Shown: one piece after another, positions 8,467 to 17,296 of the stretch
Layout: each line of letters opens with the position of its first letter
Numbering within the stretch: position 1 is the first letter of the stretch
NCBI GenBank assembly: GCA_013824265.1
Contig: PNNO01000005.1
Span: forward strand, 62,001-126,000
Length of the DNA stretch: 64,000 bases
Source of the DNA: a bacterium
GTDB lineage: Bacteria; Patescibacteriota; Gracilibacteria; UBA1369; PNNO01
Reading direction: 5' to 3'
Notes under the pieces: model-generated
The model's input: only the letters and a program-made list of their open reading frames with translations
Database searches by the model: none
Told to the model about the DNA's origin: nothing
Made by a program: the position numbers and the translations under genes

Positions 8467-11400
8467 ATGCCGAAATTATTCTATCAATTTGGAACAAGGT
8501 ATTTGGAGCCTCATATGGGTGAGGACAATACTCTGTTTGCCGAATGGAATATGGTTTTTTTGGCAAAAGGTGGCCAAGGTGGGCCGGGAAGGCCGGGTGG
8601 GTCGGGCGGTAATGGAAAACCATCAGAAGGTGTCGAACGTGAACAAAGTGGTCCTGCCGGCGATGGTGCGGAGGAACAAAGTGACGAAATAAAAAAACTA
8701 ACTGCGCGAATTGCCGAAAGAGCACATTCCGTAATTGATGTTTGGGAATATGAATTCCCGGCAGACATAGATCCGGATCGTATTAAAGAGGCAAGGAAGG
8801 TTGTAAACGAATATCATCCTCTTCTTAAAAAGTCTGAAGAAAAAGTTGATGAATCGATTGAAAGTTTGCTTGGAGAAATGGGGGTTGTAGGGAATCAGGA
8901 GGCACATGATAAGCTTTGGGGCCTTATATATGGTGTTGTTCCGGAGTTTACGCAAGAGCGTCTTCGCAAGAATGGGGAATTTGATATATCAATGGTGTCT
9001 TCAAAGGCAACTGCGGTTATGGTAGAAGGCATTAAGCAGGTTTGGGAACAATACAGTCAAAAAAATATTGACGTACCCTTGCTAAAAGGTACCGCGGAAA
9101 TACTTTTGTATGAAGTTTACGAAATAGCTAAAAACGAGTTTGAAATGCTTAAAACGGTTGATCAGGTTAGAGAGGTTCTTTGGGATATGCACGATAAACT
9201 CCAGAAAAAATCTATAGAACAAAGATTGATAAAATCTGCAACCAGAGACTCCGGAATACCTTTAAGGGTGGGTCAGGAATTGCAGGGTTTTGGTAGGAAA
9301 CTGAAACCTGGCTTTAAAGAGGATGAACCGTTTATAGAAAAATTAATGAGAAGATGGATTGTAAAAGAAGTGTCTGTTGATAAAAAAGTAATGAATGGTC
9401 CGGAGAAGGAAAAAGAGGAAATGATTCTTACTGGAGTTTGGGTTACACTTGAGGAAAAAGGAAGTGGAAAAGTAAGTAGTATGTCAACAAACAGATTGCG
9501 TGATTTTATTGCTCTCCATGAAATTACTCCGGTTGTTAATAGGCAGAGAAGTTTAAAGGAGAACGTCATTTATCTTTCAGAATCAGAAATGAACATCGAC
9601 GTTAAGGCCGGATCTACTCTTGAGTATGACGAAATAAAGGTTAATCCTGCTACAAAAAAACCTGACCTCGAGGCACAAAAAGTTAAAGTTTTGTCTATTG
9701 ATGATAGCGGAGTAAAGCTTAGTAAGCCGGTTCTTTATAGGTCTTTATATGACAGTCCGGATCTTGATGATAATGAATATAAGTCTGATTTGACTCTGGG
9801 AGAGTTTGCAAAATGGATGAATCAAAGAAGGCCTGTGCCAACAATGGAGCTTGGTTCTCTTAGGGCAAAACTGGTAGAGCACTATAAATATATGAATAGT
9901 CAATATAAGAGAGTTGAAAGTTGTCATGCGCAAATTTTACTTGATGTAGGAGAGATTCTTCACGCGGATGCGCCGGGGAATCCTTTGTTCGAAGTTGAAT
10001 CTGTGGATGAACTTAATGGAATTATTAAGTTAAAAAAGAATAGAATATTTACGTTTACTCAGTTTCTGCGCTGGGTTTATGAAAACGATATTGAGCCGTA
10101 TAGCCCTGGGCTTGAGGCTAAGAAAATGAAAACTTACTTTAAAGCCGGAGACACAGATGTTTTAAAAGCTGAGACTGACGCAAAATCAACCATTGAATAT
10201 TTCCAAAAAGATGATGTTTGGAGAGATACTTTAAAAAAGCTTAGGGAAAAGGGATTAACCGGTGCTGAGCCCAGGATTGAATTAAGGGGGGACTCGCCAA
10301 TAGGAGTTGAAAAACAGAGTTACAGTATGCTTGGGCAGTGGTTAAAAGATACTCAATGGTTAAGGCTTGACGACATATTTGCTTTATTTAAAACCGGATG
10401 GGAATATTATCTTAGAAACTGGCAGAGAAGACAGAAGCTTAGATATTCATCGGTTGGAAAAAATGTTCCATTTTTTGCAAATGAGTTTGAAAGAATTAAC
10501 CAAAACGCGGAAACGGAGGAAATGCAGCAGTTTAAAGATGCCATGGATCAATGGGGTATTCCGCAGATTGAGGATGTTATGTATAAAACGAACAACCGAG
10601 ATCAATTAAAAGCATGTTTTAACGCGCTTGCTCCAAAAGGAATGCTTAGGTGGGACGATATACGTCTTTATAATGCAATTAATAAGTTTACGGATATTAA
10701 TCATAAAGTGCCTATTCCTGCCGGTGATCCATATAAAAAATTTGGTCCCGGTTCGGGCACGTGTAACGGTATACCTCTTGAAGGTAAAAACGTTACGGAC
10801 TTTCTTCCGGCCGCCATAGATTCCATGTGGGGAGAAGGTTCTTATGTCGGATGGAAACGTCAAAATGACGATACGATAGAAAGCGCAATTAGTCAGACAT
10901 ATAGAAAGGCTAACGAACTTGAGGCTGATCCTAAAAATTCGGGAGGAATAGGGCGTGAACTTTCAAATCTTTTGACAAAGCATATGAACGGCGAGTGGGT
11001 TGATCAGACTGAATTTGAAGGATTGCTACGTTTTTGTATTGAATACGGAAAGACCGGAGGAAAACACAAAGCTTATTATCTTATAATGGGGGCGACTGCA
11101 AAAAATCCTGACGGAAGAACTCTTATTGGTTGGGAACGATTAGGACACTTTGTTACAAAATATTGCAATCAGTTCCCTGCTCTTGATTTCTTTAGTGCGG
11201 CAAATCGTGACCCGAAGAGAGATTTTGCTACCGGAGAAATTTTTGATACTGCTTATGTGCGTTCAGATTTTGATGCTATTACGGAAAGATGGAGCCAGCA
11301 GGCTAGGGCAAATAATGGTATTTATGAGCCGGGACCTGATGCAGAGGAATTCTTTAGACATCAAATGCTTACCTCTGACGCTGTTCAAATACGTTTGGAA

Positions 11401-12135
11401 AAAGGTATTAGAGCTGCGGATAAGATGGATCATGACGATTCGCCTTATTTTATACCCGCACTTAAGGACTCGGAAATAGCAAACGTTTGTTCTGCTGCTG
11501 CCGGAACCACTAAGAAGTTTACCATTCAAGGTTATAAAAACGCATATATAGGTTTTGGAATGAGGATGAAAGCATTGGCTAGTAAATATGAAGAAGAAAA
11601 AGTTTGGGAAGGTAAAGGTGAACAGGGATTTTCGGCCGGATATGTGCAAAAACTTATTGTAGCTTTTAAAGCTTATATGCACTATGACGGCATTATGGAT
11701 AACCGCTTTAGAAAGAAGAGCGGATCTTCTCTGCAAAGACTTGGTTCGAGTGACTATCAAACCGGATGTGTTTGGGACGGAAGTCGTCCTTTAAGAAAAT
11801 ATCAGGATGAAATGAAGCAGGTTATTAAAGAAGTTGCCGTGGCGTACGGACATGGAGATGACCCGAATATAGTCGATTTGCCTTTTAGGAAAGGTGCTCC
11901 TGAATCTGCAATAGCGAACTTTGGACCTTTGCTTGAAAGTATAGTGCAAAGTGATGATAAAGGTGCAAAACTTGTTGAGGTGATAAATAAACATAATTTC
12001 CTTTTTGAAACAAAAGTTGAGGAAAACAAAGAAATTGCAATTAGGACAAAGGCTAGAATGTACGAATACGATGCGAGTGACGTAAGTGCTGATAGCCTTG
12101 TGGCGGATTCTTCCGGGGATGACTACGTGGGTTGA
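8467..12135 (+). CDS. Large hypothetical protein with three repeated beta/helix modules
   Basis: 1,222 aa from ATG 8467. An in-frame GTG at 8461 is possible, but it would sit only 1 nt after the -10 box, so the ATG is preferred. No signal peptide or TM segment is seen. A Gly/Pro-rich linker near residue 35-60 is followed by helices. Residues about 270-570 hold three related modules, each a run of short beta strands ending in an amphipathic helix plus a Pro (for example LTLGEFAKWMNQRRPVP and FTFTQFLRWVYENDIEP). The remainder is mixed and rich in aromatic and charged residues. No enzyme motif is recognised. It lies between the VirB6-like gene and another unknown large gene, so it may be a cytoplasmic partner or substrate of that system. 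Confidence 0.8.
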   Translation: MPKLFYQFGTRYLEPHMGEDNTLFAEWNMVFLAKGGQGGPGRPGGSGGNGKPSEGVEREQSGPAGDGAEEQSDEIKKLTARIAERAHSVIDVWEYEFPADIDPDRIKEARKVVNEYHPLLKKSEEKVDESIESLLGEMGVVGNQEAHDKLWGLIYGVVPEFTQERLRKNGEFDISMVSSKATAVMVEGIKQVWEQYSQKNIDVPLLKGTAEILLYEVYEIAKNEFEMLKTVDQVREVLWDMHDKLQKKSIEQRLIKSATRDSGIPLRVGQELQGFGRKLKPGFKEDEPFIEKLMRRWIVKEVSVDKKVMNGPEKEKEEMILTGVWVTLEEKGSGKVSSMSTNRLRDFIALHEITPVVNRQRSLKENVIYLSESEMNIDVKAGSTLEYDEIKVNPATKKPDLEAQKVKVLSIDDSGVKLSKPVLYRSLYDSPDLDDNEYKSDLTLGEFAKWMNQRRPVPTMELGSLRAKLVEHYKYMNSQYKRVESCHAQILLDVGEILHADAPGNPLFEVESVDELNGIIKLKKNRIFTFTQFLRWVYENDIEPYSPGLEAKKMKTYFKAGDTDVLKAETDAKSTIEYFQKDDVWRDTLKKLREKGLTGAEPRIELRGDSPIGVEKQSYSMLGQWLKDTQWLRLDDIFALFKTGWEYYLRNWQRRQKLRYSSVGKNVPFFANEFERINQNAETEEMQQFKDAMDQWGIPQIEDVMYKTNNRDQLKACFNALAPKGMLRWDDIRLYNAINKFTDINHKVPIPAGDPYKKFGPGSGTCNGIPLEGKNVTDFLPAAIDSMWGEGSYVGWKRQNDDTIESAISQTYRKANELEADPKNSGGIGRELSNLLTKHMNGEWVDQTEFEGLLRFCIEYGKTGGKHKAYYLIMGATAKNPDGRTLIGWERLGHFVTKYCNQFPALDFFSAANRDPKRDFATGEIFDTAYVRSDFDAITERWSQQARANNGIYEPGPDAEEFFRHQMLTSDAVQIRLEKGIRAADKMDHDDSPYFIPALKDSEIANVCSAAAGTTKKFTIQGYKNAYIGFGMRMKALASKYEEEKVWEGKGEQGFSAGYVQKLIVAFKAYMHYDGIMDNRFRKKSGSSLQRLGSSDYQTGCVWDGSRPLRKYQDEMKQVIKEVAVAYGHGDDPNIVDLPFRKGAPESAIANFGPLLESIVQSDDKGAKLVEVINKHNFLFETKVEENKEIAIRTKARMYEYDASDVSADSLVADSSGDDYVG

Positions 12136-12159
12136 CAAAAACGATAAAAATGCTACAAT
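12132..12159 (+). promoter_or_regulatory. Sigma70 promoter overlapping the upstream stop codon
   Basis: TTGACA (12132-12137), 16 bp, TACAAT (12154-12159). As at 8432, the TGA stop of the upstream gene is embedded in the -35 hexamer. The predicted transcription start is near 12166. Confidence 0.7.
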
Positions 12160-12186
12160 GACTCTCCTTAAATCATTGTGCAATTT

Positions 12187-14316
12187 ATGGATGAATCTAA
12201 AGAAAATTCTGATATAATCGGCCGGGCATCTTATTCGGATGCCGTTAAATGCCGTGTTGATATGTCCAGAGATTTGCCAATGTATAACGCTGTCGATCTT
12301 GTTAATCATTCGATTGAGGAGGCCGAACGAAAAAATAAGGATCTTAACGAAAACGTAGGAAAGTTTGTAAAAGATTTACGGGAGGAATTGCTTGCAAATT
12401 CAATAATAAAAAGGGAGGACAGTAGTGAAATTTTTGAGATGGTTCAGCAAGTTACAAATGAAGCATTTTTTAGGCTGCGTGAAGAAATGCCTTCTTATAA
12501 GCTTTTGCTTGATGAAATCAAGATCCTGATTGCGAAAATCGCTATGGCTGTTGGTAGAAAATTCGAGTTTTCATGTGACGTTTACAGCGATCTTGCGGAT
12601 AAGCTTATGATTGATGTTTGGCCGAATCCGATTCAACCGTACATAGAAAATAGATTGCTTAGAGAGACGGCAATAAGCTCTATTGACCTTGTTACACTTT
12701 GGCACAGTGGTGTAGAGACAGGGGAAATTACAAGGGAGGAAGCGGTTAAGCAGCTTGCATATTCGGGGAATAAGGCAAATTCGGTATCAAAACTTTTCAC
12801 GGAGGATAATAGCGTTTACTTTTGCGAAGAAATAGCTAATACAAATGAGCTGGATAAGCTGCAGGAAATGTGGCTTGAAGAAAAGGGTGATACCGTAAAA
12901 AGCTGGGAAAAAAGACATGGAGCTTTTGTTAAGACAAGCTTGATGTATGCCATTCACACAATAGATGGGACAATAGATCGTGGAGAAACGGCAATGGTAA
13001 TGAAAGAAATAAGAAGAAGAATAGAGTCGGTGTACAAGGATGTTGGTGGCAGTAAAGTACTCGTTAATCCTACAAAAGATGGAGGAGTTGGGCCCAACAG
13101 CTTGTTTCTTGAGAAAATAGATTTTAATTCAAAGGATCCGGAAAGCGAATATTTAAAGTTTATAACAAGACTTTTAAGTGATGATATTGCTCCTGATGCT
13201 AATACAACTTCGGATAGACACAGGTTTAGAGGCCATATGCTTGAAGATCCAAGACAGTCGCATCCTTCATTTGCAAATTTGACTATTGAAGCCGCACAGC
13301 TTGCTACCGCTACAAAGTTTTTGGCTATTGTTATGACATGTTTTGGTACCTCGGTTGATAAAAAAGATGTTAGAAATTCGATAAGTACGGGCCAGTGTAT
13401 AAACCGTAAAAGCGGTAGACTCCATAGAGCTTTTCAATGGAAGGCTGCTGTCTTTATTCATAAAGACCCTTTTGGGAATATGAAAGACCCAAAATCACAC
13501 CTGTATGAAGGTCAGGTAGTATGTTATGTCCCTGAAGCTGATTATCTGGCGGATATTGCCGAATATAGAAAAAAGAAAATTCTGGAGGCCCAAAAGGTGC
13601 TTGGGGTAGGCGTTAATTTTGCAGCGGATACGCTTAATCATTGTGAGGTTTTTGTTAACAGATATAGTTTTAAGCAGGATGCCCCTAATAGCAGGGAGCT
13701 TTCCGAATCAGCTTTTGGTTCAATGATGTTGAATGCTCCTTTTATGAAGGAAATGGTTGCAAAAAAGATTTTGGATAGAATTACAAGTGAAGATCCGGAA
13801 ACAAAAAAAATTATTTGCGCTCTTATGCAAAGAAGATCCGCAGGACGCAAAATAAGCAATGCGCTTTCAGAAATCGAGAGTTATATTAGTGGAATAAAGA
13901 GGCACCATTTGATTATGAACATTCTTAACCTTTTGGATGTTACTACTGATTTTTTACAAAACGGAAAATTTTTTATAAAAGTTAAGGAATTTTTCAGACA
14001 CTTGCAAGAGGGGCAGTTTATAGAAAGTAAGGATATAAATATTAGAGTCTACGATTTACAGAAGGAATTTGAAGAATATTCAACCATAATTGGACTTAAG
14101 GATTGCAATCCAAGTGGTTACGAGCAAATCAAGGTGCTTTTGGATAAAATCCAGTCTTTGGCCGAAAAAGGGCCTTCGGAACTTGAACCTAAACTTAAAC
14201 AGGCAAAACAAATATGTGAAGAATGCGAAAAAATTTCGCATAATCCGGAAAAATCAAATCCTTATCCTAGCCATTTCTATCAGCTATCTCTTTTTGGAGA
14301 CGATCAAGAAACTTAG
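12187..14316 (+). CDS. Hypothetical protein, soluble, helical
   Basis: 709 aa from ATG 12187; a GTG three codons upstream (12178) is an alternative start. No signal peptide, TM segment or known motif. The sequence is largely alpha-helical with scattered Cys, including an ICEEC pair near the C-terminus. The middle (residues about 330-480) has a more globular composition with aromatic and beta-like stretches. It is the last gene of the + cluster. Its 3' end overlaps the 3' end of thrS on the other strand by 50 bp, and both ends look genuine. Function unknown. Confidence 0.8.
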   Translation: MDESKENSDIIGRASYSDAVKCRVDMSRDLPMYNAVDLVNHSIEEAERKNKDLNENVGKFVKDLREELLANSIIKREDSSEIFEMVQQVTNEAFFRLREEMPSYKLLLDEIKILIAKIAMAVGRKFEFSCDVYSDLADKLMIDVWPNPIQPYIENRLLRETAISSIDLVTLWHSGVETGEITREEAVKQLAYSGNKANSVSKLFTEDNSVYFCEEIANTNELDKLQEMWLEEKGDTVKSWEKRHGAFVKTSLMYAIHTIDGTIDRGETAMVMKEIRRRIESVYKDVGGSKVLVNPTKDGGVGPNSLFLEKIDFNSKDPESEYLKFITRLLSDDIAPDANTTSDRHRFRGHMLEDPRQSHPSFANLTIEAAQLATATKFLAIVMTCFGTSVDKKDVRNSISTGQCINRKSGRLHRAFQWKAAVFIHKDPFGNMKDPKSHLYEGQVVCYVPEADYLADIAEYRKKKILEAQKVLGVGVNFAADTLNHCEVFVNRYSFKQDAPNSRELSESAFGSMMLNAPFMKEMVAKKILDRITSEDPETKKIICALMQRRSAGRKISNALSEIESYISGIKRHHLIMNILNLLDVTTDFLQNGKFFIKVKEFFRHLQEGQFIESKDINIRVYDLQKEFEEYSTIIGLKDCNPSGYEQIKVLLDKIQSLAEKGPSELEPKLKQAKQICEECEKISHNPEKSNPYPSHFYQLSLFGDDQET

Positions 14317-16051
14317 CAGTTTTCATCGTTTCCTGATTCTTGGTTTTATAATCCCTTATTGTAAGGCTTTTATCTTTAACTTCTTTTTCTCCGATAACAG
14401 CCATGTAAGGAATTTTCTTCATTTCGGATTCGCGGATTCTTTTGCCAAGGGTGTCGTTGGAAGGTGATATCTCAGCCCTTATTCCGGCTTTTTTAAAGTC
14501 TTCCAAAACCTGATTCGCGTATTTTTCATGAGCCTGCGCAACCGGAATTATTATAACCGGCACAGGTGCAAGCCAAGCAGGGAACGCGCCTCCGTAATGT
14601 TCAATCAAAACACCCATAAATCTTTCAAGAGAGCCAAGAAGCGCTCGGTGAATCATAAAAGGGGTGTGGTCCTTTCCGTCTTCGCCGACGTAAGTCATGC
14701 CGAATTTTGTAGGAAGATTAAAGTCTACCTGCATGGTGGAAAGCTGCCATTTTCGTCCAATTGAGTCAGCAACTTTAACGTCGATTTTTGGCCCGTAGAA
14801 AACAGCTCCTCCTATATCATAAACATAATTTTTAAATCCGGATTCTTCCAAGACCTCTTTAAGTGTATTTTCCGCATGATCCCATCTGTCGTCATCGCCG
14901 ATAAATTTTGCTTTGTTTTCAGGGTCCCTTACGCTTACATTCATTTCAAAGTTTTCAAATCCGAATGTGTTTAGGATGTACAATGTCAATTTAAGGGCTT
15001 TTGCAAGCTCTTCTTTAAGCTGGTCCGGTCTGCATATAATATGAGCGTCATCCTGAGTAAATCCTCTTACGCGGGTTAGTCCATGCAGTGTTCCGCTTCT
15101 TTCATATCTGTATACGGTTCCCATTTCGGTCCATCTCACAGGAAGTTCGCGGTAACTTTTTGTTGATGAGTTGTACATTTTTACGTGCAAAGGACAGTTC
15201 ATCGGTTTAAGTCTGTACTCGTCTTCATCTATTTTTATAGGTCCATACATGCTCTCGGAATAAAAATCCAAGTGTCCGGAATGGCTCCATAGTGCGGCAC
15301 TGGCAATATGAGGGGTGCATACCGGATCGTATCCGTTACTTAAATAAGTATTAAATGCAAACTCCATTATCTTGTGTCTTACGTAGGCTCCTTTTGGTAA
15401 CCAAAGAGGAAGCCCCGGACCTACTTCGTCATCAAATATGAATAATCCAAGGTCAACTCCAAGTCTTCTGTGGTCGCGTTTTTTTGCCTCCTCCATCTGT
15501 TTTAAATAATCGTCCAACTCTTGTTGTGTCGGGAAACCAACTCCATAAATTCTCTGAAGCATTGGTCTTTTTTCATCGCCGCGCCAATATGCTCCGGCCG
15601 TATGGGTGAGCTTAAAAGCTCCTATTTGTCCTGTTTTTTCAACGTGAGGACCTTCGCACATATCCACGAAAGTAACTTCTCCTTTTTGATTAATATTTTC
15701 ATAAAAAGTTATACTGTCGAATCCTTCCTTCTTAAGTTCGTTTACGGCTTCCACTTTGTAATCCTGTTTTATTTTTTTAAGGAAAGCGATTGATTTATCA
15801 ATTGGTTTTGCTTCAACTCTAAAAGTCTGACTTTGCTTTACTATATGCTTCATTTTCTTTTCCAAAATAGGAAGATCTTCCGGAATTAATGTTCTTGGAA
15901 GGTCAAAATCATAATAAAATCCATTTTCAATCGCCGGGCCAAATCCCAGTTTTGCTTCCGGAAACATTTCCAGGACGGCTTGTGCAAGCACGTGAGCGCA
16001 TGAGTGCCTCATTCTTTCTATATCGGGAGCGGCAGAAGTCTTTTTAGCCAT
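14267..16051 (-). CDS. thrS: Threonyl-tRNA synthetase lacking the TGS domain
   Basis: Charges tRNA-Thr with threonine in the cytoplasm. At 594 aa it is shorter than the roughly 640-aa standard form because it starts directly in the editing domain: the HxxxH motif (HSCAHV) is at residues 16-20, so the N-terminal TGS domain is absent. The catalytic core is complete: MNCPLHV supplies the zinc Cys, the His of DDAHI and of MIHRALLGSLERF complete the zinc site, and motif 2 (RYERSGTLHGLTRVRGF) and motif 3 are present, followed by an anticodon-binding domain. The start lies about 30 nt behind a divergent promoter shared with recF. No SD is present. Confidence 0.97.
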   Translation of the reverse strand: MAKKTSAAPDIERMRHSCAHVLAQAVLEMFPEAKLGFGPAIENGFYYDFDLPRTLIPEDLPILEKKMKHIVKQSQTFRVEAKPIDKSIAFLKKIKQDYKVEAVNELKKEGFDSITFYENINQKGEVTFVDMCEGPHVEKTGQIGAFKLTHTAGAYWRGDEKRPMLQRIYGVGFPTQQELDDYLKQMEEAKKRDHRRLGVDLGLFIFDDEVGPGLPLWLPKGAYVRHKIMEFAFNTYLSNGYDPVCTPHIASAALWSHSGHLDFYSESMYGPIKIDEDEYRLKPMNCPLHVKMYNSSTKSYRELPVRWTEMGTVYRYERSGTLHGLTRVRGFTQDDAHIICRPDQLKEELAKALKLTLYILNTFGFENFEMNVSVRDPENKAKFIGDDDRWDHAENTLKEVLEESGFKNYVYDIGGAVFYGPKIDVKVADSIGRKWQLSTMQVDFNLPTKFGMTYVGEDGKDHTPFMIHRALLGSLERFMGVLIEHYGGAFPAWLAPVPVIIIPVAQAHEKYANQVLEDFKKAGIRAEISPSNDTLGKRIRESEMKKIPYMAVIGEKEVKDKSLTIRDYKTKNQETMKTAKFLDRLQKEIADRNG

Positions 16052-16088
16052 TTGTTATATAAGGTAAGTGAAATATTTGTCGCTACTA

Positions 16089-16137
16089 ACAATAGACAAA
16101 TAGCCCTATTGAGTCAATACGCTCACTTTGTTATGAT
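16089..16137. promoter_or_regulatory. Back-to-back thrS/recF promoters with overlapping -35 boxes
   Basis: For recF (+): TTGAGT at 16109-16114, 17 bp, TATGAT at 16132-16137 with an extended TG. For thrS (-): TTGACT at 16117-16112, 17 bp, TATTGT at 16094-16089. Both -35 boxes come from one palindrome, ATTGAGTCAAT, so RNA polymerase probably cannot occupy both at once. No T-box leader for thrS is seen in the short leader. Confidence 0.7.
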
Positions 16138-16158
16138 GCAGAAGATTTAACGGAAAAT

Positions 16159-17268
16159 ATGTGGCTTGAAAGGATCTCTTTGGAGAATTTTAGAAATTAT
16201 GAAAAGCTTGAAATGGAGTTTGCCGAAAGCGACAAAGTCCATCTTATTATAGGCGATAATGCGCAGGGGAAAACCAATTTTCTTGAGGCTGTTTTTTTGT
16301 TGTCAATGTCCAAATCGTTCAGAACCGCTCATTATAACGATATGATTTCCTGGAATTCGGATTATATGAGGACTACCGGAAACGTAAATGTTGATGGAAA
16401 TGATTTGTCTTTGGAGTTTTTTGTGAGCAAGGCCCCGGTTGAGAAGAAAAATCTTAGGAAAAACGGCGTTGATGTGCCTGTAAAAGATTTTATTGGAAGG
16501 CTTAACAGTGTGCTTTTTCACCCGGAGGATTTGAATATGCTGTATTTAACTCCTTCGCTTCGCAGAAAGTATATAAATAGCGTTTTATCGCAAACTGACC
16601 CTATTTATTTTGACGCTTTGGTGAACTATAACAGGATTCTAAAGCAGAGAAATAAGATTTTAATGTTTGTTTCAGAGGGTCACGCCAAGACGGAAGAACT
16701 GCTTGTGTGGGACGAAAAAATGGCTGAATATGGGTTTTATATATATGAAAAACGTCGGGAGTTTGTAAGTTTCTATAATGGAATTATTTCCGAGCGGTAT
16801 CAAAATATCGCTGAAGAAAACGGTAAAATTGAAATTAAAAACAGCTGTTCTTTTGGCGCCGTGCCGGAAGGGAAAAAGGAATATGAAAAGGCTTTGTTGG
16901 ATTGTAGGTCCGGCGATTTGCGCTATCAGCAGACACAAAAAGGGCCACACAGGGATGATTTGGAATTCTTTTTTGACGGCAGAAATGTTGAAACTTTTGC
17001 CTCCCGAGGGGAAATGCGTACGTTGCTTATTGCCGTTAAACTCGCTGAAATTGAGTTTTTGGAGGCGCAGACCGGACACAGGCCTATTTTGCTTTTGGAC
17101 GATGTGTTTTCCGAATTGGACAAAAAACGGCAGCAGGCTCTGCTTACTGCGATAAGTGAGTATCAGTCCTTTGTGACCACAACTCATCATGATTTCCTTA
17201 TTAAAGAGGCGCGTGTTATTGAGGTGAACAACGGATCTGTTAGCCAAAAAACCAAAAATGTGTTATAA
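16159..17268 (+). CDS. recF: DNA replication/repair ATPase RecF
   Basis: RecF is an SMC-like ATPase that loads RecA at gaps with RecO and RecR. At 369 aa it is of normal length. Motifs: an N-terminal strand with NFRNYE (residues 10-15), Walker A GDNAQGKT (32-39), a signature-like region ASRGEMRTLL and Walker B RPILLLDDVFSELD (about 309-322). The gene is divergent from thrS with its own extended -10 promoter. It is not next to dnaA/dnaN, unlike in many bacteria. The start ATG has only a weak GGA upstream. Confidence 0.96.
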   Translation: MWLERISLENFRNYEKLEMEFAESDKVHLIIGDNAQGKTNFLEAVFLLSMSKSFRTAHYNDMISWNSDYMRTTGNVNVDGNDLSLEFFVSKAPVEKKNLRKNGVDVPVKDFIGRLNSVLFHPEDLNMLYLTPSLRRKYINSVLSQTDPIYFDALVNYNRILKQRNKILMFVSEGHAKTEELLVWDEKMAEYGFYIYEKRREFVSFYNGIISERYQNIAEENGKIEIKNSCSFGAVPEGKKEYEKALLDCRSGDLRYQQTQKGPHRDDLEFFFDGRNVETFASRGEMRTLLIAVKLAEIEFLEAQTGHRPILLLDDVFSELDKKRQQALLTAISEYQSFVTTTHHDFLIKEARVIEVNNGSVSQKTKNVL

Positions 17269-17269
17269 T
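17261..17269 (+). promoter_or_regulatory. Extended -10 promoter inside the recF 3' end
   Basis: TGTTATAAT (extended TG plus a perfect TATAAT at 17264-17269) overlaps the last codons and stop of recF and lies 27 bp before the next ATG. No good -35 box is seen at the right distance, as is common for extended -10 promoters. Confidence 0.5.
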
Positions 17270-17296
17270 AAAACCGGTAAGTAGCATAACTTATTT

